A stretch of DNA of 64,000 nucleotides from Megaustenia siamemsis (GCA_032433765.1 JAVIAB010000124.1:80030465-80094464); one strand, 5' to 3'; counted from the stretch's first letter, positions 34,501 to 47,010 are shown. A program made the numbers and translations. The notes: generated from the letters alone by a model not told the origin.

Positions 34501-34910
34501 CCTGAATATATAAATGTATATTTATCGTCTTGTCTGTATCCACTTTCCTTCTATCTTGTTTCTGATATGCCCAAGATATCTATGTTTAATCGCTCTGCTT
34601 CTACCATTATATTTTCTAATTTACCTTGTTTGTATAAGGTCCTAACATTCCATGTAGCTATTTTTAATTCGTTCTTAAAACAATAGTTAGAATTTCTCTC
34701 CATGGCCTTCTTTGGAGTGTTTCGTGAAGAGGCTCCAATCTCTTTCACGGTGGTCTGCCATATTCGTCTTTCGTCTTCTGAATATGCCTCATGCGTACCA
34801 TTCACTTTGCTGTTTTCCCATTCTGGGCCGTTGATCATTTATGATTCATCCGCCCCATCCACCGACACATACTTTTTATATTCGGGTTGAACATACCCGG
34901 CGGCGCCATT
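31505..34910 (-). mobile_element. RTE-type LINE family A, nearly full-length, with nested insertion
   Basis: The endonuclease starts near 34838 (IATWNVRTLYKQGKLEN) and goes on at 34341-33877 (IMGDMNAKVGKGK; QMDYIMIKDRFRNS; NSDHNPVMI). The linker and RT run in one frame from 33450 to 31522: AGPDNMQLEMIQAL, FGFRKNSGTREAIF, ACFIDYTKAFDRIHYNQLI, VRQGCILSPSLFNLYTEQ and an intact INNLRYADDTVLLAE, ending SLRCGEGTR and (GAT)n. In-frame stops occur at 33220-33222, 32845-32847 and about 31910, with a frameshift in an A run near 33905 and further lesions near 34350 and 34555. It would normally encode endonuclease and RT for target-primed insertion; this copy cannot. Confidence 0.9.
33521..33784 (+). mobile_element. 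RTE-type LINE family B2, short 3' copy inserted into family A
   Basis: Encodes RELLKNIRKKQSTFFGHIMR and the B2 tail (GCACTGTAGGTAGAAGATTG, GATCACCTACGCC, (GAT)n). It is flanked by a 7-base direct repeat CTCAATC (33514-33520 and 33785-33791). Removing it restores an uninterrupted family A reading (LLEERIELYRRENPEEK), which proves insertion. Confidence 0.9.
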
Positions 34911-35275
34911 TTTTGTCGAACCATGTGCTTGACTATCGAACCACGAACACACGACACAAAGAAGAATAAATCATATTCCACTTAAATATCGGTAATCACA
35001 GTTTATCCACACGTGCGAAGTAAAACATACACCAAACGGGGAATAGCAACACATAATTTCATAACTCGACTGTCACGTAAAATATTTAAATATATCGGCA
35101 AGACCGGAATTATAAAAAACGACTGCACATAGACGCCATGACAGCGGAAAGCCTGTGGTCTAGGCTAAAATATCTTGTGTGGTCTAGTCAAACATATTTT
35201 CTTTGGTCTAGTCAAACAAAAGTCAGCTTCGTTCTCATGTCAGATCACGTGAATGTAAGAGGTAATGTGAGTATT
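34911..35275. other. Possible family A 5' region and flank
   Basis: A more GC-rich stretch without coding similarity. It may contain the family A 5' untranslated region; the exact 5' boundary cannot be set from this copy alone. Confidence 0.35.
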
Positions 35276-35835
35276 GACATACTTACCAGTTTGGCTGATA
35301 TTAAGTGCTGACAGAATTACTAGTTTAGCCGATGTTGAGTGCTGACAGACTTACTAGTTTAGCCGATGTTGAGTGCTGACAGACTTACATATTTGTCTGA
35401 TGTTGAGTGTTGACAGATTTACAGATTTGACTGATATTGAATGCTGACAGACTTACATATTTGGCTGATTGTGAGTGCTGATAGACTTACTAGTGTGGCT
35501 GATGATGAGGGTTGACAGACTTACCAGTTTAATTGATGTTGAGTGCTGGCAGACCTTCTAGTTTAGCTGATGTTAAGTGCTGACAGACTTACTGGTTTAG
35601 CTGATGTTGAGTGTTGACAGACTTACAGGTTTGGCTGATATTGAGTGCTGACATCCTTACCAGTTTGGTTGATATTGAGTGCTGACAGACTTATTAGTGT
35701 GTCTGATGTTGAGTGCTGACAGACTTACTGGTTTAGGTGATGTTGAGTGTTGACAGACTTACAGGTTTGGCTGATATTGAGTGCTGACAGACTTACCGGT
35801 TTAGTTGATGTTGAGTGCTGACAGACTTACGGGAA
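35275..35835. repeat. 34-bp minisatellite (about 16 units)
   Basis: Units of TGCTGACAGACTTACTAGTT-TAGCTGATGTTGAG with moderate divergence. Confidence 0.95.
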
Positions 35836-35839
35836 GCCT

Positions 35840-37080
35840 AGTTCTTTGTTTGAGATCGGCAGAGATTCGTCACACATCGTAGGGGACGGTCACATTTCAG
35901 AAGAGAGGAGAGCTGGCGAGATGAGGGGAACAACTAGTATGCTGGCAACGCCTAGATCTTAACAGATTTAGTTAGATAAACCTCTACTAGAATATAGCAA
36001 CTCAAAAGATAAATAATTATTCAGTTATGATAATATAGAAATGTATAGATTATTGGTCCGTCACGACAGTCCTAAAAACTTAGAGGTTCGTTAGAACGTT
36101 AGATAGAAGCTGAGTATAAGTTTGTAGAGATAGTATTTCAGAATGACGGCAGTTGGTTGGTAGAAAGTTTTCAATGAAGACTAGTGTAATTGATATTTAA
36201 TAAATGCAACGTAAGTAAATGAGTGGACATGCTCCTTTATACACTACCAGTGACTGTGTTCCTGATTCAATGCTTGTCAAGTATTGTCTTGTCCAGATCA
36301 GTCTGTATCAAGTCAAGAAAACGAGATCACGAAGCCAACAACCAAAATACAACGATATAACTCAGCAAAGGTATATTGAGAAGTCACATTGTACCCTCTA
36401 CATATGTACCGTAAAAAGGTTGTCATTCACACTCGCACTATACCCACTTTAGTAGTTCCATCTTTAGTAGAGTTATTGATAGTGATTGTAGTTGATCATC
36501 CGGCATTTACCTGCCGTTGCACAAAGCTATTTTTCAATATTTTTGTTATTATTGCTATTCCAAATTCCCCAAAAGCTTAATTTCCATTCAGTCCAAATTA
36601 TCTGATTCTGGTGAATTTTCATAATACTCATTAATCTTCAGCTTTAACGCAAATGAAAGTAGATGGTGATATTTGTTGTTGTTCCGCTGATTTTGAACGA
36701 AGTGCACAGTATATACAGCTTGAACTCAAATATATATGTTCTCTAGGGTACAATAACTAAAGAAATCACCATCGAGACTCCTTAAAACATAGAAAACGTA
36801 GTTGACAGTTTCTGGCAGCAATAGACTATCACTTTACAGTCAATCTTGATCTTATCGAGTGAGGTGTTTTCATCGCTTCTTTATACTTTCTCCCAAATAT
36901 ACATCTTGGATTATTTCAAAACAAAATACATTCTGTTATATTATTTATGTTACAAATCACGGTTTCTATTTTCTAACGCTTGATTTACACTAATACGAAA
37001 TAAACGAATATGTATTCTTTCATATTAGCTATCTTATGAGGCGGTAGAATAGAATAAATCACTAGCCGAATATGCGAGGT
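35840..37080. other. Spacer, nothing recognised
   Basis: AT-rich. The plus frame at 36219-36452 has no recognisable motif and no neighbouring exon signals that I can support. Confidence 0.4.
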
Positions 37081-37084
37081 AGCA

Positions 37085-37653
37085 AAAAAAAAAAAAGGTA
37101 AAGAGCCCTATCACACCTTCTTCCTTCTTCTGTCTTTTCTCTTTTCACTGATACCTAAAAGGTGTCGTGGTTATATCATTTGTCGTTTTTGAGCTGCTCG
37201 AACTGTCTGAATTAGTGATTTTCCTTTGTTGTTACATGTCTCTGACACTGCATCCATCTTCTTCTAGGTCTTCCTCTTGGTCTTTTTCCATGCATTCTTG
37301 AGGAGAACGCCCTTGATGGTGATTGGTGAGGTTTCATTCTGACCAGGTGGCCCAACCATTTAAGTTGTTGTTCTATATATTCTTGGCAGGGTTTTGTTCC
37401 TACCATTTTTTCCTATCACACCAAGTGCCGTATAGGGAATATAGTGTTAGTGACAATAGTTTTTATAGATCTTCGGCACATGATTTTTGGGGTAATGTGG
37501 TCGGTATTACGCCCGTGCCGCTTTACTTTACCAGAAAACAAAAATCCGATACCCATTTACGGCTGGGTGAACCCGGAAGCCGTCGAGCATAATCGAACCC
37601 GACCTCTTATCCTTCGTAGTCTAGTTCACTAACCACTGAGCTATCGCGGCTCA
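37085..37653 (-). mobile_element. tRNA-derived SINE, copy 2, split by a LINE insertion
   Basis: The head lies at 37653 (AGCCGCGATAGCTCAGTGGT) and runs to the (T)n tail at 37085. The body is broken between the duplicated CCTATCACACC at 37107-37117 and 37412-37422. Without the insert the unit is about 265 bases. Confidence 0.85.
37118..37411 (-). mobile_element. LINE family C, short 3' copy inserted in the SINE
   Basis: Encodes MVGTKPCQEYIEQQLKWLGH and KRPRGRPRRRW, the C-terminus of the element at 61622-63890, with the same 3' trailer (CACCTTTTAGGTATCAGTGA and a purine-rich end). It is bounded by an exact 11-base target duplication. Confidence 0.9.
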
Positions 37654-37764
37654 CGAGAATACATGGTAGGCCTGATTATAAACATTAGCTGTTGGAACTT
37701 TTAATATAAACGTAACTCAGAGGCTCTGCATTCTATTGTTTCAATAACCATCTATTTTGACTTA

Positions 37765-38290
37765 AAAAAACATAAAACACATTAAAGAAGAACAAATTAA
37801 TAAAACACTTTAAAGAAGAAAAATCATAAAACCCTTTAAAGAAGAAAAAATAAGAAAAAACACTTTAAAGAAGAAAAATCATAAAAGACTTTAAAGAAGA
37901 ACAAATCAGAAAACACTTTAAAGAAGAAAAAATCAGAAAAGACTTTAAAGAAGAAAAAATCAGAAAAAGACTTTAAAGAAGAAAACAATCATTAAACACT
38001 TTAAAGAAGAAAAAATCATCAAACACTTTAAAGAAGAAAAAATCATTAAACACTTTAAAGAAGAAAAAATCAGAAAAGACTTTAAAGAAGAAAAAATCAG
38101 AAAAAGACTTTAAAGAAGAAAAAATCATTAAACACTTTAAAGAAGAAAAAATCATTAAACACTTTAAAGAAGAAAAAATCAGAAAAGACTTTAAAGAAGA
38201 AAAAATCAGAAAAGACTTTAAAGAAGAAAAAATCAGAAAATACTTTAAAGAAGACAAAATCAGAAAATACTTTAAAGAAGAAAAAATATG
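37765..38290. repeat. 27-bp minisatellite (about 19 units)
   Basis: Units of GAAGAAAAAA-TCAGAAAAGA-CTTTAAA, with variants ATCATTAAACAC and one-base length changes. The purine-rich strand is plus. The minus-strand frames here (SSLKSFLIF repeats) follow from the period. Confidence 0.95.
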
Positions 38291-38709
38291 TAACGAACTT
38301 CATAGATACAAGAAAGAAGAACGTATTGTTCCGAGTGGCCTCAAACATATTGTTTATATTGAAATTGAAGAAGAAGGAGCATGCCTCACTCCTGCCACAG
38401 GAACAGACGTAAACAGCAAATAAGCGTTGACGAGAGATGTACACGTAAATCTAACTTCAGATCAACAAATACCAATGCATCATGTTTTTATGTTACAGAT
38501 ACACACAAAACATAAATGACAATTTATAACAGAAGCAAAGGAGTAGAATGGACATTCTGAATCCTTATTTTCTACAGCCCTAATTAACGATTGTACTTTA
38601 GCAAATGTCAATGAAAATGGAACACTTCAGATGTAGTAATGATAAAAGACGGTCAGAACTGCGTGACAGAAATAAAGAGAATGAAAGAGTTCTCCATAAA
38701 GTGTCACAA

Positions 38710-39358
38710 TCTAAAAAATACATGAAGTAGAGAAAGTTAAGTAGATCTTAGGGACATGGTACAAGTAATCTCAAAAATACAAGAAGTAGAGAAAGTTAAG
38801 TAGATCTTAGGGACATGGTACAAGTAATCTCAAAAATACAAGAAGTAGAGAAAGTTAAATACATCTTAGGGACATGGTACAAGTAATCACAAAAATACAA
38901 GAAGTAGAGAAAGTTAAGTAGATCTTAGGGACATGATACAAGTAATCTCAAAAATACATGAAGTAGAGAAAGTTAAGTAGATCTTAGGGACATGGTACAA
39001 GTAATCTCAAAAATACAAGAAGTAGAGAAAGTTAAATACATCTTAGGGACATGGTACAAGTAATCTCAAAAAAACAAGAAGTAGAGAAAGTTAAATACAT
39101 CTTAGGGACATGGTACAAGTAATCTCAAAAATACAAGAAGTAGAGAAAGTTAAGTAGATCTTAGGGACATAGTACAAGTAATCACAAAAATACAAGAAGT
39201 AGAGAAAGTTAAGTACATCTTAGGGACATGGTACAAGTAATCTCAAAAGTACAAGAAGTAGAGAAAGTTAAGTAGATCTTAGGGACATAGTACAAGTAAT
39301 CTCAAAAATACAAGAAGTAGAGAAAGTTAAGTAGATCTTAGGGACATGGTACGAGTAA
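38710..39358. repeat. 59-bp minisatellite (about 11 units)
   Basis: Units of AAGTAGAGAAAGTTAAGTAG-ATCTTAGGGACATGGTACAA-GTAATCTCAAAAATACAAG with very few differences, implying recent homogenisation. Confidence 0.95.
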
Positions 39359-39359
39359 A

Positions 39360-39865
39360 ACTCTTTCTTTTTTTTAAGCCTGAGAAACTCAGTTTGAAGT
39401 ATTAGACGGCTGTTTGTTTCCATTTCAAAATGGCGTTTTCGTTCTAATCTTTGTAATTGTTCCGCATTTATGAATGAAGATGTCCTGGATCTAGTACATT
39501 CCACTCATTCTTAAAACTCACATTTTATGGAAGTGGCTTCAATTTGTGACACCAAACAGAAATGTACCATTTTTTTTGCTACAATCAGTTGTTATGTGTT
39601 TGTTATATGTTAGTAGTTAATGAGCGTAAAATAACAAATCAAAGATTGACAAATCTGAGGGTTTCTGGGGATACAATGTTCAATTTTTAAACACAGAATT
39701 TCTCTTTTTTAAATTTTAAGATGCATCTTCTTCTAATATCTTTAAATGTATAATAGAAGAGGTAATTTGTCGTCCAGGAAAAAACAAAAAATGATCAAGT
39801 CAACAAAAGTGTCGGTGACGAAACACCGGTAACTGAATTAACCTTAGAGATATTATTTGTAGCCG
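39360..39865. other. Spacer, nothing recognised
   Basis: A short minus frame at 39504-39268 overlaps the end of the 59-bp array. No known motif. Confidence 0.4.
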
Positions 39866-40215
39866 TCATTTAGCTGGGAGATGTTTTTGAAATCGTGATT
39901 TACCCAGTGAGATCCTATATGCAAATGTGATTTAACTGGGAGATAATTTTTTAAATCGTGATTTAGCCTGAGAGATCCTGTTTGAAATCATCATTTAGCC
40001 TGAGAGATCTTGTTTGAAATCATCATTTAGCCTGAGAGATCTTGTTTAAAACCATCATTTAGCCTGAGAGGTCTTGTTTGAAATCATCATTTAGCCTGAT
40101 AGATCTTGTTTAAAATCGTGACTTAGCCTCAGACATCCTTTTTGAAATCATCATTTAACATGAAAGATCCTGTTTGAAATAGTCATTTAGCCAGAGCGAT
40201 CCAATCTGAAACCGT
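39865..40215. repeat. 32-bp minisatellite (about 10 units)
   Basis: Units of CATTTAGCCT-GAGAGATCTT-GTTTGAAATC-AT, better conserved in the centre than at the ends of the array. Confidence 0.9.
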
Positions 40216-40296
40216 GATTTGAGCCGAGTTTGCTAAAATGGCTGCTTCCCTGGTAAAATGTGTAAGCAAGTAGCAATCTGCTAGTGATGAAGTCAG

Positions 40297-41060
40297 ATCT
40301 CAACACACAAACACACATACAATACTGGCGATGTTTAAACACTTTCTACACATACACTCACACACAATACTGCCGATGTTTAAAGACTTTCTACACATAC
40401 ACTCACACACAATACTGTTGATGTTTAAATAATTTCTACACATACACTCACACACAATACTGGTGATGTTCAAAGACTTTCTACACATACACTCACACAC
40501 AATACTGGCGATGTTTAAATAATTTCTACACATACACTCACACACAATACTGGTGATGTTTAAAGACTTTCTACACATACACTCACACGCAATACTGGCG
40601 ATCTTTAAATAATTTCTACACATACACTCACACACAATACTGGTGATGTTCAAAGACTTTCTACACATACACTCACACGCAATACTGGCGATGTTTAAAT
40701 AATTTCTACACATACACTCACACACAATACTGGTGATGTTCAAAGACTTTCTACACATACACTCACACACAATACTGGTGATGTTCAAAGACTTTCTACA
40801 CATACACTCACACACAATACTGGTGATGTTCAAAGACTTTCTACACATACACTCACACACAATACTGGCGATGTTCAAAGACTTTCTACACATACACTCA
40901 CACACAATACTGGCGATGTTCAAAGACTTTCTACACACAAACATACACATATTCAATGTTGGTGATTTATAAAGACTTTTTAAACACATACACATAAACA
41001 ACGCTGGTGATTTTTAAAGACCCTCACACATACACATACACAATTATGACGATATTTAAA
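40297..41060. repeat. 45-bp minisatellite (about 16 units)
   Basis: Units of ACACATACACTCACACACAA-TACTGGTGATGTTCAAAGAC-TTTCT. Two variants (CAAAGACTTTCT and TAAATAATTTCT) partly alternate between 40370 and 40720, an early higher-order pattern. The minus frame 41001-40300 repeats every 15 residues and is not a credible gene. Confidence 0.95.
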
Positions 41061-41064
41061 GACT

Positions 41065-41880
41065 TTCTACACACACACTTATACAGCACTTATACAGCAC
41101 GTTTATAAACCTTCCAAACACAAGAGGTGATGCATAAAGTCCTACCACAGACACATAGTTAGTTGATGTTTACCGATCTTCTACATAGCTACACTTATAT
41201 TTGCGCACGTGAATATGTTTAAATATTCCCAATACACATATACTTACATACACATATAGATAGCAACATTCACGGAATGATCACATATACACATGTACAC
41301 GCGCATGTTCACATCGCGATCTGGTGATGCTTAAAGATTTAACACATAAACTCTTAACGACGATGCCAGAGACAGTTTGAATCTTCAAACATGTATTCTC
41401 AAACATGATGTTCTGATTAATGAAGTGTTTCACACATATAATACAAGTCCGGCTTGTTGCAGGAGCTACTGAGTTTAAATAATCCGATTGTTTACGACGA
41501 ATGATGATATCGTATGACAGGGAACAGTTGGCTGTGTTCACTTTCTGCGCGGTTTTGCCTTATGTCTTTTGGCGTGTGCTGAGACTGCTACGATGGAGAC
41601 TACAGTTACCTTTCTTTATTTGGGAGATGAGATATTAATTCGCATGATTACGGCGGTTGAGCAATTATGGATTTTATTTCGTTTGCAGTGATACCTGAGC
41701 CTTCCATAACCATATAACCAAATTCACACATATAAAGCTGTCAAGAATGTTCTGATATATAATATCTTTGTGGAATGAAGTGCTAGACATACTTTAAAAT
41801 AAGCACAAACATACATTATGTAAAATAGTAAATACTATTCGGGGCCCCGAGTAGAGAATGTTGAATAAACAAGAAATTGT
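41065..41880. other. Decayed edge of the 45-bp array, then spacer
   Basis: Up to about 41360 scattered GATGTTTAAAGA and ACACATA motifs recall the 45-bp unit. Beyond that nothing is recognised. Confidence 0.4.
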
Positions 41881-41894
41881 ATTTACCATTTATG

Positions 41895-42018
41895 TTTATG
41901 TTTCATGTTTTCTGTATGCCAGATGTAATGTCATGTTTATGTTTCATGTTTTCTGCATGCAGGATACAATGTCATGTTTACGTTCTCTACATGCCAGATA
42001 CAATGTCATGCTTATGTT
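41895..42018. repeat. 41-bp tandem repeat (about 3 units)
   Basis: Repeats of TGTTTATGTTTCATGTTTTC-TGTATGCCAGATGTAATGTC-A with drift. Confidence 0.8.
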
Positions 42019-42019
42019 A

Positions 42020-42980
42020 CATATACTATTGTTGTCCTACTTGTATGTACTAAACATTATCATACAAATATATGCGCTGTTTTTTCGTTGTTTACTTACC
42101 TAACACAACTCAGACAGCAAGAACATCTCTCCTCACTCGTCCTGTGCTGCGTGTACCACGAGTTGTTACAAAGAGGAAGTGTCTTTATCTTTCTAGACAT
42201 TCCTGTGTATGGTTTTTGTTGGCGCCCTAAATTTATTTAGTGATTCTTCCGTCTGTTTCCTCTTTTTCCGACTAATTCTTTCGCCTCGATTTTTTATTGC
42301 CATGATCAATGCTCATGTTGTAGATTGCCTATGTTTTATTGTGGTCATATTTCCAAATCATTTAATTCTTTGTTGTTTGAACGAAAGGACATATTTTAAA
42401 TGTCCCTTCCAATTTGCTCCGTTTCAGTTTTCACTCTTTCTTTCTTTTTAACAGCATTTCGTATGTGTGTCATTCTTTATGATTGTGTATTTCAAGGACT
42501 GTCCATCTTTGGTCATGATGGTATAATGTAGGCAGGATTTCCCTGCTATATCGACTGTAGAGTTAGTCTGTAATTGAACCTCGATCACTTACATGCTAAA
42601 CTAGAAAACTACCAGTCACACAAACGATGCTCTCTGATGTATACCTTTTCTAAAAAAGAAAGATAATACCGATACGGTTATCAATATACTCAACCAAGGA
42701 AGTCGCGTATGTGAGCATCTTTTGGGCATGATCACTATTCAGGTCATCGAACAACATCGAAGTGATTATGTAAGAACATTAATTGAAAAGATCAATAAAT
42801 TCTTAAATTAAACACCTGTGAGATTAAATTGAAGTTCAATTATTTATTTTTCATCATTGTTACATGCTGCTTGTTGAGATAAAAAAAAATAGTTGAATGG
42901 GTGAACGCAGTGCATAATATAATCTAATTTGAGATGAAGATGTCAATCGCTCCACATTATATCGATGAATGGAATCAAAA
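42020..42980. other. Spacer, nothing recognised
   Basis: Pyrimidine-rich in its first third, AT-rich later. No transposon or gene motif seen. Confidence 0.4.
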
Positions 42981-42982
42981 GT

Positions 42983-43310
42983 ATCATTCTCTCTCTCTCT
43001 CTCTCTCTGTGATCAAGACTTAATCAGAGTAGGATTCCAGACTCTCTCATGAAGTCAGCTGTCTGTTTGAGTGATTCGATTGCCCCATATAGTTTTTTCT
43101 TCCAGGGAGGTGGGTGTGGACCACATTGCTCTTCTCAGGTCCGTGTACTGGGGGCAATCCTGTAGAACATGTTTTTGTAGTCATATTGTCCAGTGTACAA
43201 TGGCATAGGCTGGTTGTACCTATTTTGAATTTGGAGAACATGTGATTTCTCATTCTATTGTGGCCAGTGCGTAGGCGAAGTATGATGACTTGATCCCTCC
43301 TTGATAGTCA
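42983..43310 (-). mobile_element. LINE family G, C-terminal fragment with (GA)n tail
   Basis: The minus strand reads GHNRMRNHMFSKFKIGTTSL, CHC.LDNMTTKHVLQDCPQY and LYGAIESLKQTADFMRES, resembling the region after RNase H in I/Jockey-type LINEs (TGHNRL...H...CP.Y). It ends GILL and a (GA)n run, seen on plus as (CT)n at 42990-43008. Stops and one frame change are present. Confidence 0.65.
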
Positions 43311-43369
43311 AGTCAATTTAAAAGAAAGGTGACAACAGAAAAAAAGATTGTCGAAATCCTTTAATTTTA

Positions 43370-43990
43370 GATTAAAATTAAAAACAACAAAACGAGTCTC
43401 AGTTAACATCAAGTTAAATTTAGATTGACTAAAATCAGACAAGAAGCTGCAAGACAAATATAAAATCACAATTCAGAACCGGTACAGTGCAATAGAGAAG
43501 ATACAAAGCATTGATGAACAGTGGGAAATGCTGAAAGAATCAATGCAACAAACATCAAAAGAGTTCACACCACCAGTGAGGACAAATTCAAGGAAGAAAT
43601 GGATGACAGATGACATTTTACAGCTAATGGATACAAGAAGAAGAAATAACTATAACTATAGCAAAGATGAGTACCAGAGATTAAATAAAGAAATTGTATT
43701 AAATGCAATGAAGCAAAAGAAGCATGGCTGAAACAGAGATGTAAAGAGATTGTAACGCAATAAAAATGAGATGCCAAAGATATACAAAGAAAGTGAAGAA
43801 TTAACAGGAAGAAAAACGTAATCAAAAACTGGATGTTTAAGATCAAAAGAATGAGACCTGTTGATTGAACAAGAAGCTTGACTTGGCAGAAGGTCAACAA
43901 CAGAAATAATAAATAACTGTCGAGATCGAAAGTTGTGGTGAGATATGATCACCTACGCCAGCAGGCATGGTGCTTGGTGATGATGATTGT
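43370..43990 (+). mobile_element. RTE-type LINE family B, internally deleted copy
   Basis: 43370-43840 corresponds to the end of the endonuclease and the linker (compare 31010-30650 read backwards), including PPVRTNSRKKWMTDDILQLM. It then jumps, near 43860, to the last 120 bases of the element (CTTGGCAGAAGGTCAACAAC, GATCACCTACGCC, (GAT)n). The entire RT is missing. Confidence 0.8.
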
Positions 43991-43994
43991 TACG

Positions 43995-44855
43995 TGACAT
44001 TAAAAAAATGACCATGTCAAAATTGATCGTCCGTAAAAACCCGTTTAATATATTCGGCTAATTATTCCCCTTCCGTAATTGAAGTGTGAATACAAATAAT
44101 ATTTGTGAATATTTTATCATTTCTCTTATTTCTACTCTAGTCTAGAATTCATTCAAAGGTTTAAGAAATGTTTTCCTGAGGCATTCGTTTTAAAATGCAT
44201 TTAATTTATTTTCTATTTCTTTAGTTGTTTTCCAGTTCTCGTAAGCCTAAGTAAGGGCTGATAAATACATTTGATTTGAAAATCCTGAATTTGGGTGTGT
44301 CGCAAACATAATTGTTAATGTTCAAGTTGGAAATCAAAGAATTATTAGAAGTCAATTGCAATAAATGTATTGTTTTTTTTTGTGTGTTTGTAATAAATGA
44401 TACATTTGAGTACACAATCATATATACTTTATCTTGGTGTATTCTTGTTTATTTTATTATTGTAAGTGTATAAAGAAAGAGATAAAGTGAACTAAACATG
44501 TTGCTATAAATATATTGATAAATCTTATACGATCACTATAAATAAAATGTACATTATTATAAATAACTAACAGTTGAAAAGGTGGGTTCTTGTTCCTGAA
44601 TATTGGACAATCATCATTGTCTTCAGTCAGTTTAGCACTCTCAGCTCTTGGTACCGCAAGAGTATTTTAGCCGCGCGCACAACCTCTGTGACATTGTCAC
44701 GGATCAGAAACAAGCATTTGTATTTGTACTAAGATCGTGTGACTTTCTGTATCTTCTTGCTTTGTTGCATCTAGCTGTTGATGCCTTTCAGCGTCGTAGA
44801 TAAAGGGGGATGTTGTCAGTATACTATAGTGTCTCTAGATATTTGGTTGCTTGTT
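43995..44855. other. Spacer, nothing recognised
   Basis: AT-rich sequence; frames are short and without motifs. Confidence 0.4.
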
Positions 44856-44859
44856 TGAT

Positions 44860-45560
44860 TCTTTCTTTTCATAAATGGAACGTCTTTCTTTGGCGTATCT
44901 GATTGCTGTTTAAAAAGAAATGTTTTAGTCTTTACATATGTCCTTTATTCCATCTATGCATCTTTTCCTACACCTTCCTCTTACTCTCTGTTTTGATGTT
45001 CTTAGATGGAATGCTCTAGATGACATCTGGTCTGGTTTCATTCTAAGTGCCCATACCATTTCATTGATAGTTTTTATATCTATTCCAGCCATGGTTTAAT
45101 TCCGATTTCTTCTCTTTTTCTTCTTTCCTTCCACATTTGGCTTTCGGCGTCGAGTCAAGGGGAGAAATTACGGTCTTTTGCTCTTCTGTTTGTCCATTGC
45201 TGCTATTATGTTTCCAAGTATTTCTAATATTCCGTCAATCCATCTTTTCGTGGTCGGCCCTTGGGTCTGGTGTTCTCGCAACGTTTATTGAAGGATCGTT
45301 TTGTTATGTTTTGATCCTTTTGCCTTTTCACGTCGCCAAACCATTGTATCTGTTGTTTCTTTATATATTCTATGGTTGGTGCTATTCCTAGCTTTTTCTC
45401 AGTTCTTTATTTCTGATCTTATCTCTCAAGCTGTTTCCTGTCATTCGTCTAATACATTAAATCTCGGTAGTGATTATTTTTCTTATTGTTCTTGCATCCA
45501 TGTCCCAGGACTGCTATAGGTAGGACAACGTTGGAATGAAGACAGTATTGTAGTGCCTGT
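44860..45560 (-). mobile_element. LINE family D, 3' fragment
   Basis: 45130-45560 is closely similar to 47505-47930 (TCTAATATTCCGTCA, CTCGCAACGTTTATTGAAGG, TTATATATTCTATGG), the 3' part of the longer family D copy. The pyrimidine-rich sequence from 44860 probably belongs to a related LINE tail. Confidence 0.7.
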
Positions 45561-45794
45561 TTTGCACTTTAGACACACTCAAGATTTCTTCTCTGATTTG
45601 AACATTTGACGCTCTGTGCCCTTGTGTTGTTTGTTATTTCAGTGTTTATCTGTCTTCATTTAAACGAGATAAAGCTTCATCACTGTGATTCTATTCCTAC
45701 TGGTTGATAATTCGTTCATTCACATTAGCAGATATTTCCAATACAGAAAGATAACATTTAGAAGAGAAAAAACTCTAGGGTAATCGTGATACTC

Positions 45795-46010
45795 TCAGCA
45801 GTGGTGTAGTGGTTAATTCGTTAACTACTGACCAGTAAGGTGTGTGTTCTGTTCCAAGATGGGGTGAGTTTGTTATCCGTACGATACCACATTTCGGGAT
45901 CCACCCGGCCTCTGAGAAATGGTACAAGACATTTTATTTTTCAAAGACGGAACACATTTCCCATAATTTGTCGCGGAAAAATACTGGCATAAACCCATAT
46001 TTCTTTTACT
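45795..46010 (+). mobile_element. Possible tRNA-derived SINE of a third family
   Basis: Starts AGCAGTGGTGTAGTGGTTAA (A-box-like) with TGTGTTCTGTTCCAAG (B-box-like) about 40 bases on, then a unique body. Single copy in this window. Confidence 0.45.
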
Positions 46011-46014
46011 CCTT

Positions 46015-47010
46015 AATATGTCCAAGACCCTCATTTCGCTAGAGTAAATTTTTCAGCTTATTTTATTTTGGCAGAAAATTAAATGCTATCAGCTGATTCA
46101 CTCAGATGACACAGCTGTATTGAGTGTCACATCTTACCATTAGTGACTCAGGTAGCAATCATTGCGTCACGAACGCACAATGACAGCAATTAAACAACAG
46201 ATGGTTATCCTTTTTGGATTGTCACTGGTGTAATCTGTGATGGTCACGTCAAGAAATGTCCCGCGTTGCAAATTGACAGCTACCGATACTTGATAATCAA
46301 CTACGTAGACCTGAATATGTGGAAATATATTGGTAGACATTGCTTTAAATTACATGAGTAGAGTAATTATGGTATATTCAAATTACATATAGTATTTTAA
46401 ATAATTCCAACACATAATTATAAACTGGCAAGTAATTGTAATTCTTTATCGTAAAAGGAATGTTTCTATTAGTTGATTATTACATTAAAGTCCATTATTT
46501 TGTCTCTCTAAAATTATTTTCGCGTTTTACAATTTTCTCTCTCTAATGTGATTGATAATGTGACAAGTTGTGATTATGCTCAAAATGTATTCAGGAAGTT
46601 GAAACTTGACTATATTTTGTAGTTAACAATTTGAAAGTCACAATATTATGACCACCGAACAAAACAAAATAATTCAAAGTTAAATTAATAAGTACAAGAA
46701 GTTAAAATAAAACAAAAACAATCTGGGACATGTTAAAATATAGTAACAACATAACATGTTCATTTAAATATTAAAAACACATATGGAGGCATCACTTCCT
46801 TTGTTATCGACGCAGGCGTTATATGAGAGACTAGGAATAAAGGAAGGACACCATGTAGTTTATCATTTAGAGTTGTATTTTCTTGCCCAGATAGGATACA
46901 CCCTTGGACGTATTGTGTGTGAATGAGTCTTATATTTAATGAACTCTTTCGGACACACAATGAACAGTTCTACTATAATAGATTATAATGGTGACGATTA
47001 TTATTTGTAT
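46015..47010. other. AT-rich spacer
   Basis: No gene or repeat recognised. Confidence 0.4.

Noticed and set aside
37973..38444. Phenylalanine-rich membrane-like proteins on minus
   Set aside because: Products of the purine-rich 27-bp array; hydrophobicity comes from antisense of A-rich DNA.
40300..41001. A 233-residue cysteine-rich repeat protein
   Set aside because: Reading of the 45-bp minisatellite; variation between units is not biased to synonymous changes as far as can be judged by eye.
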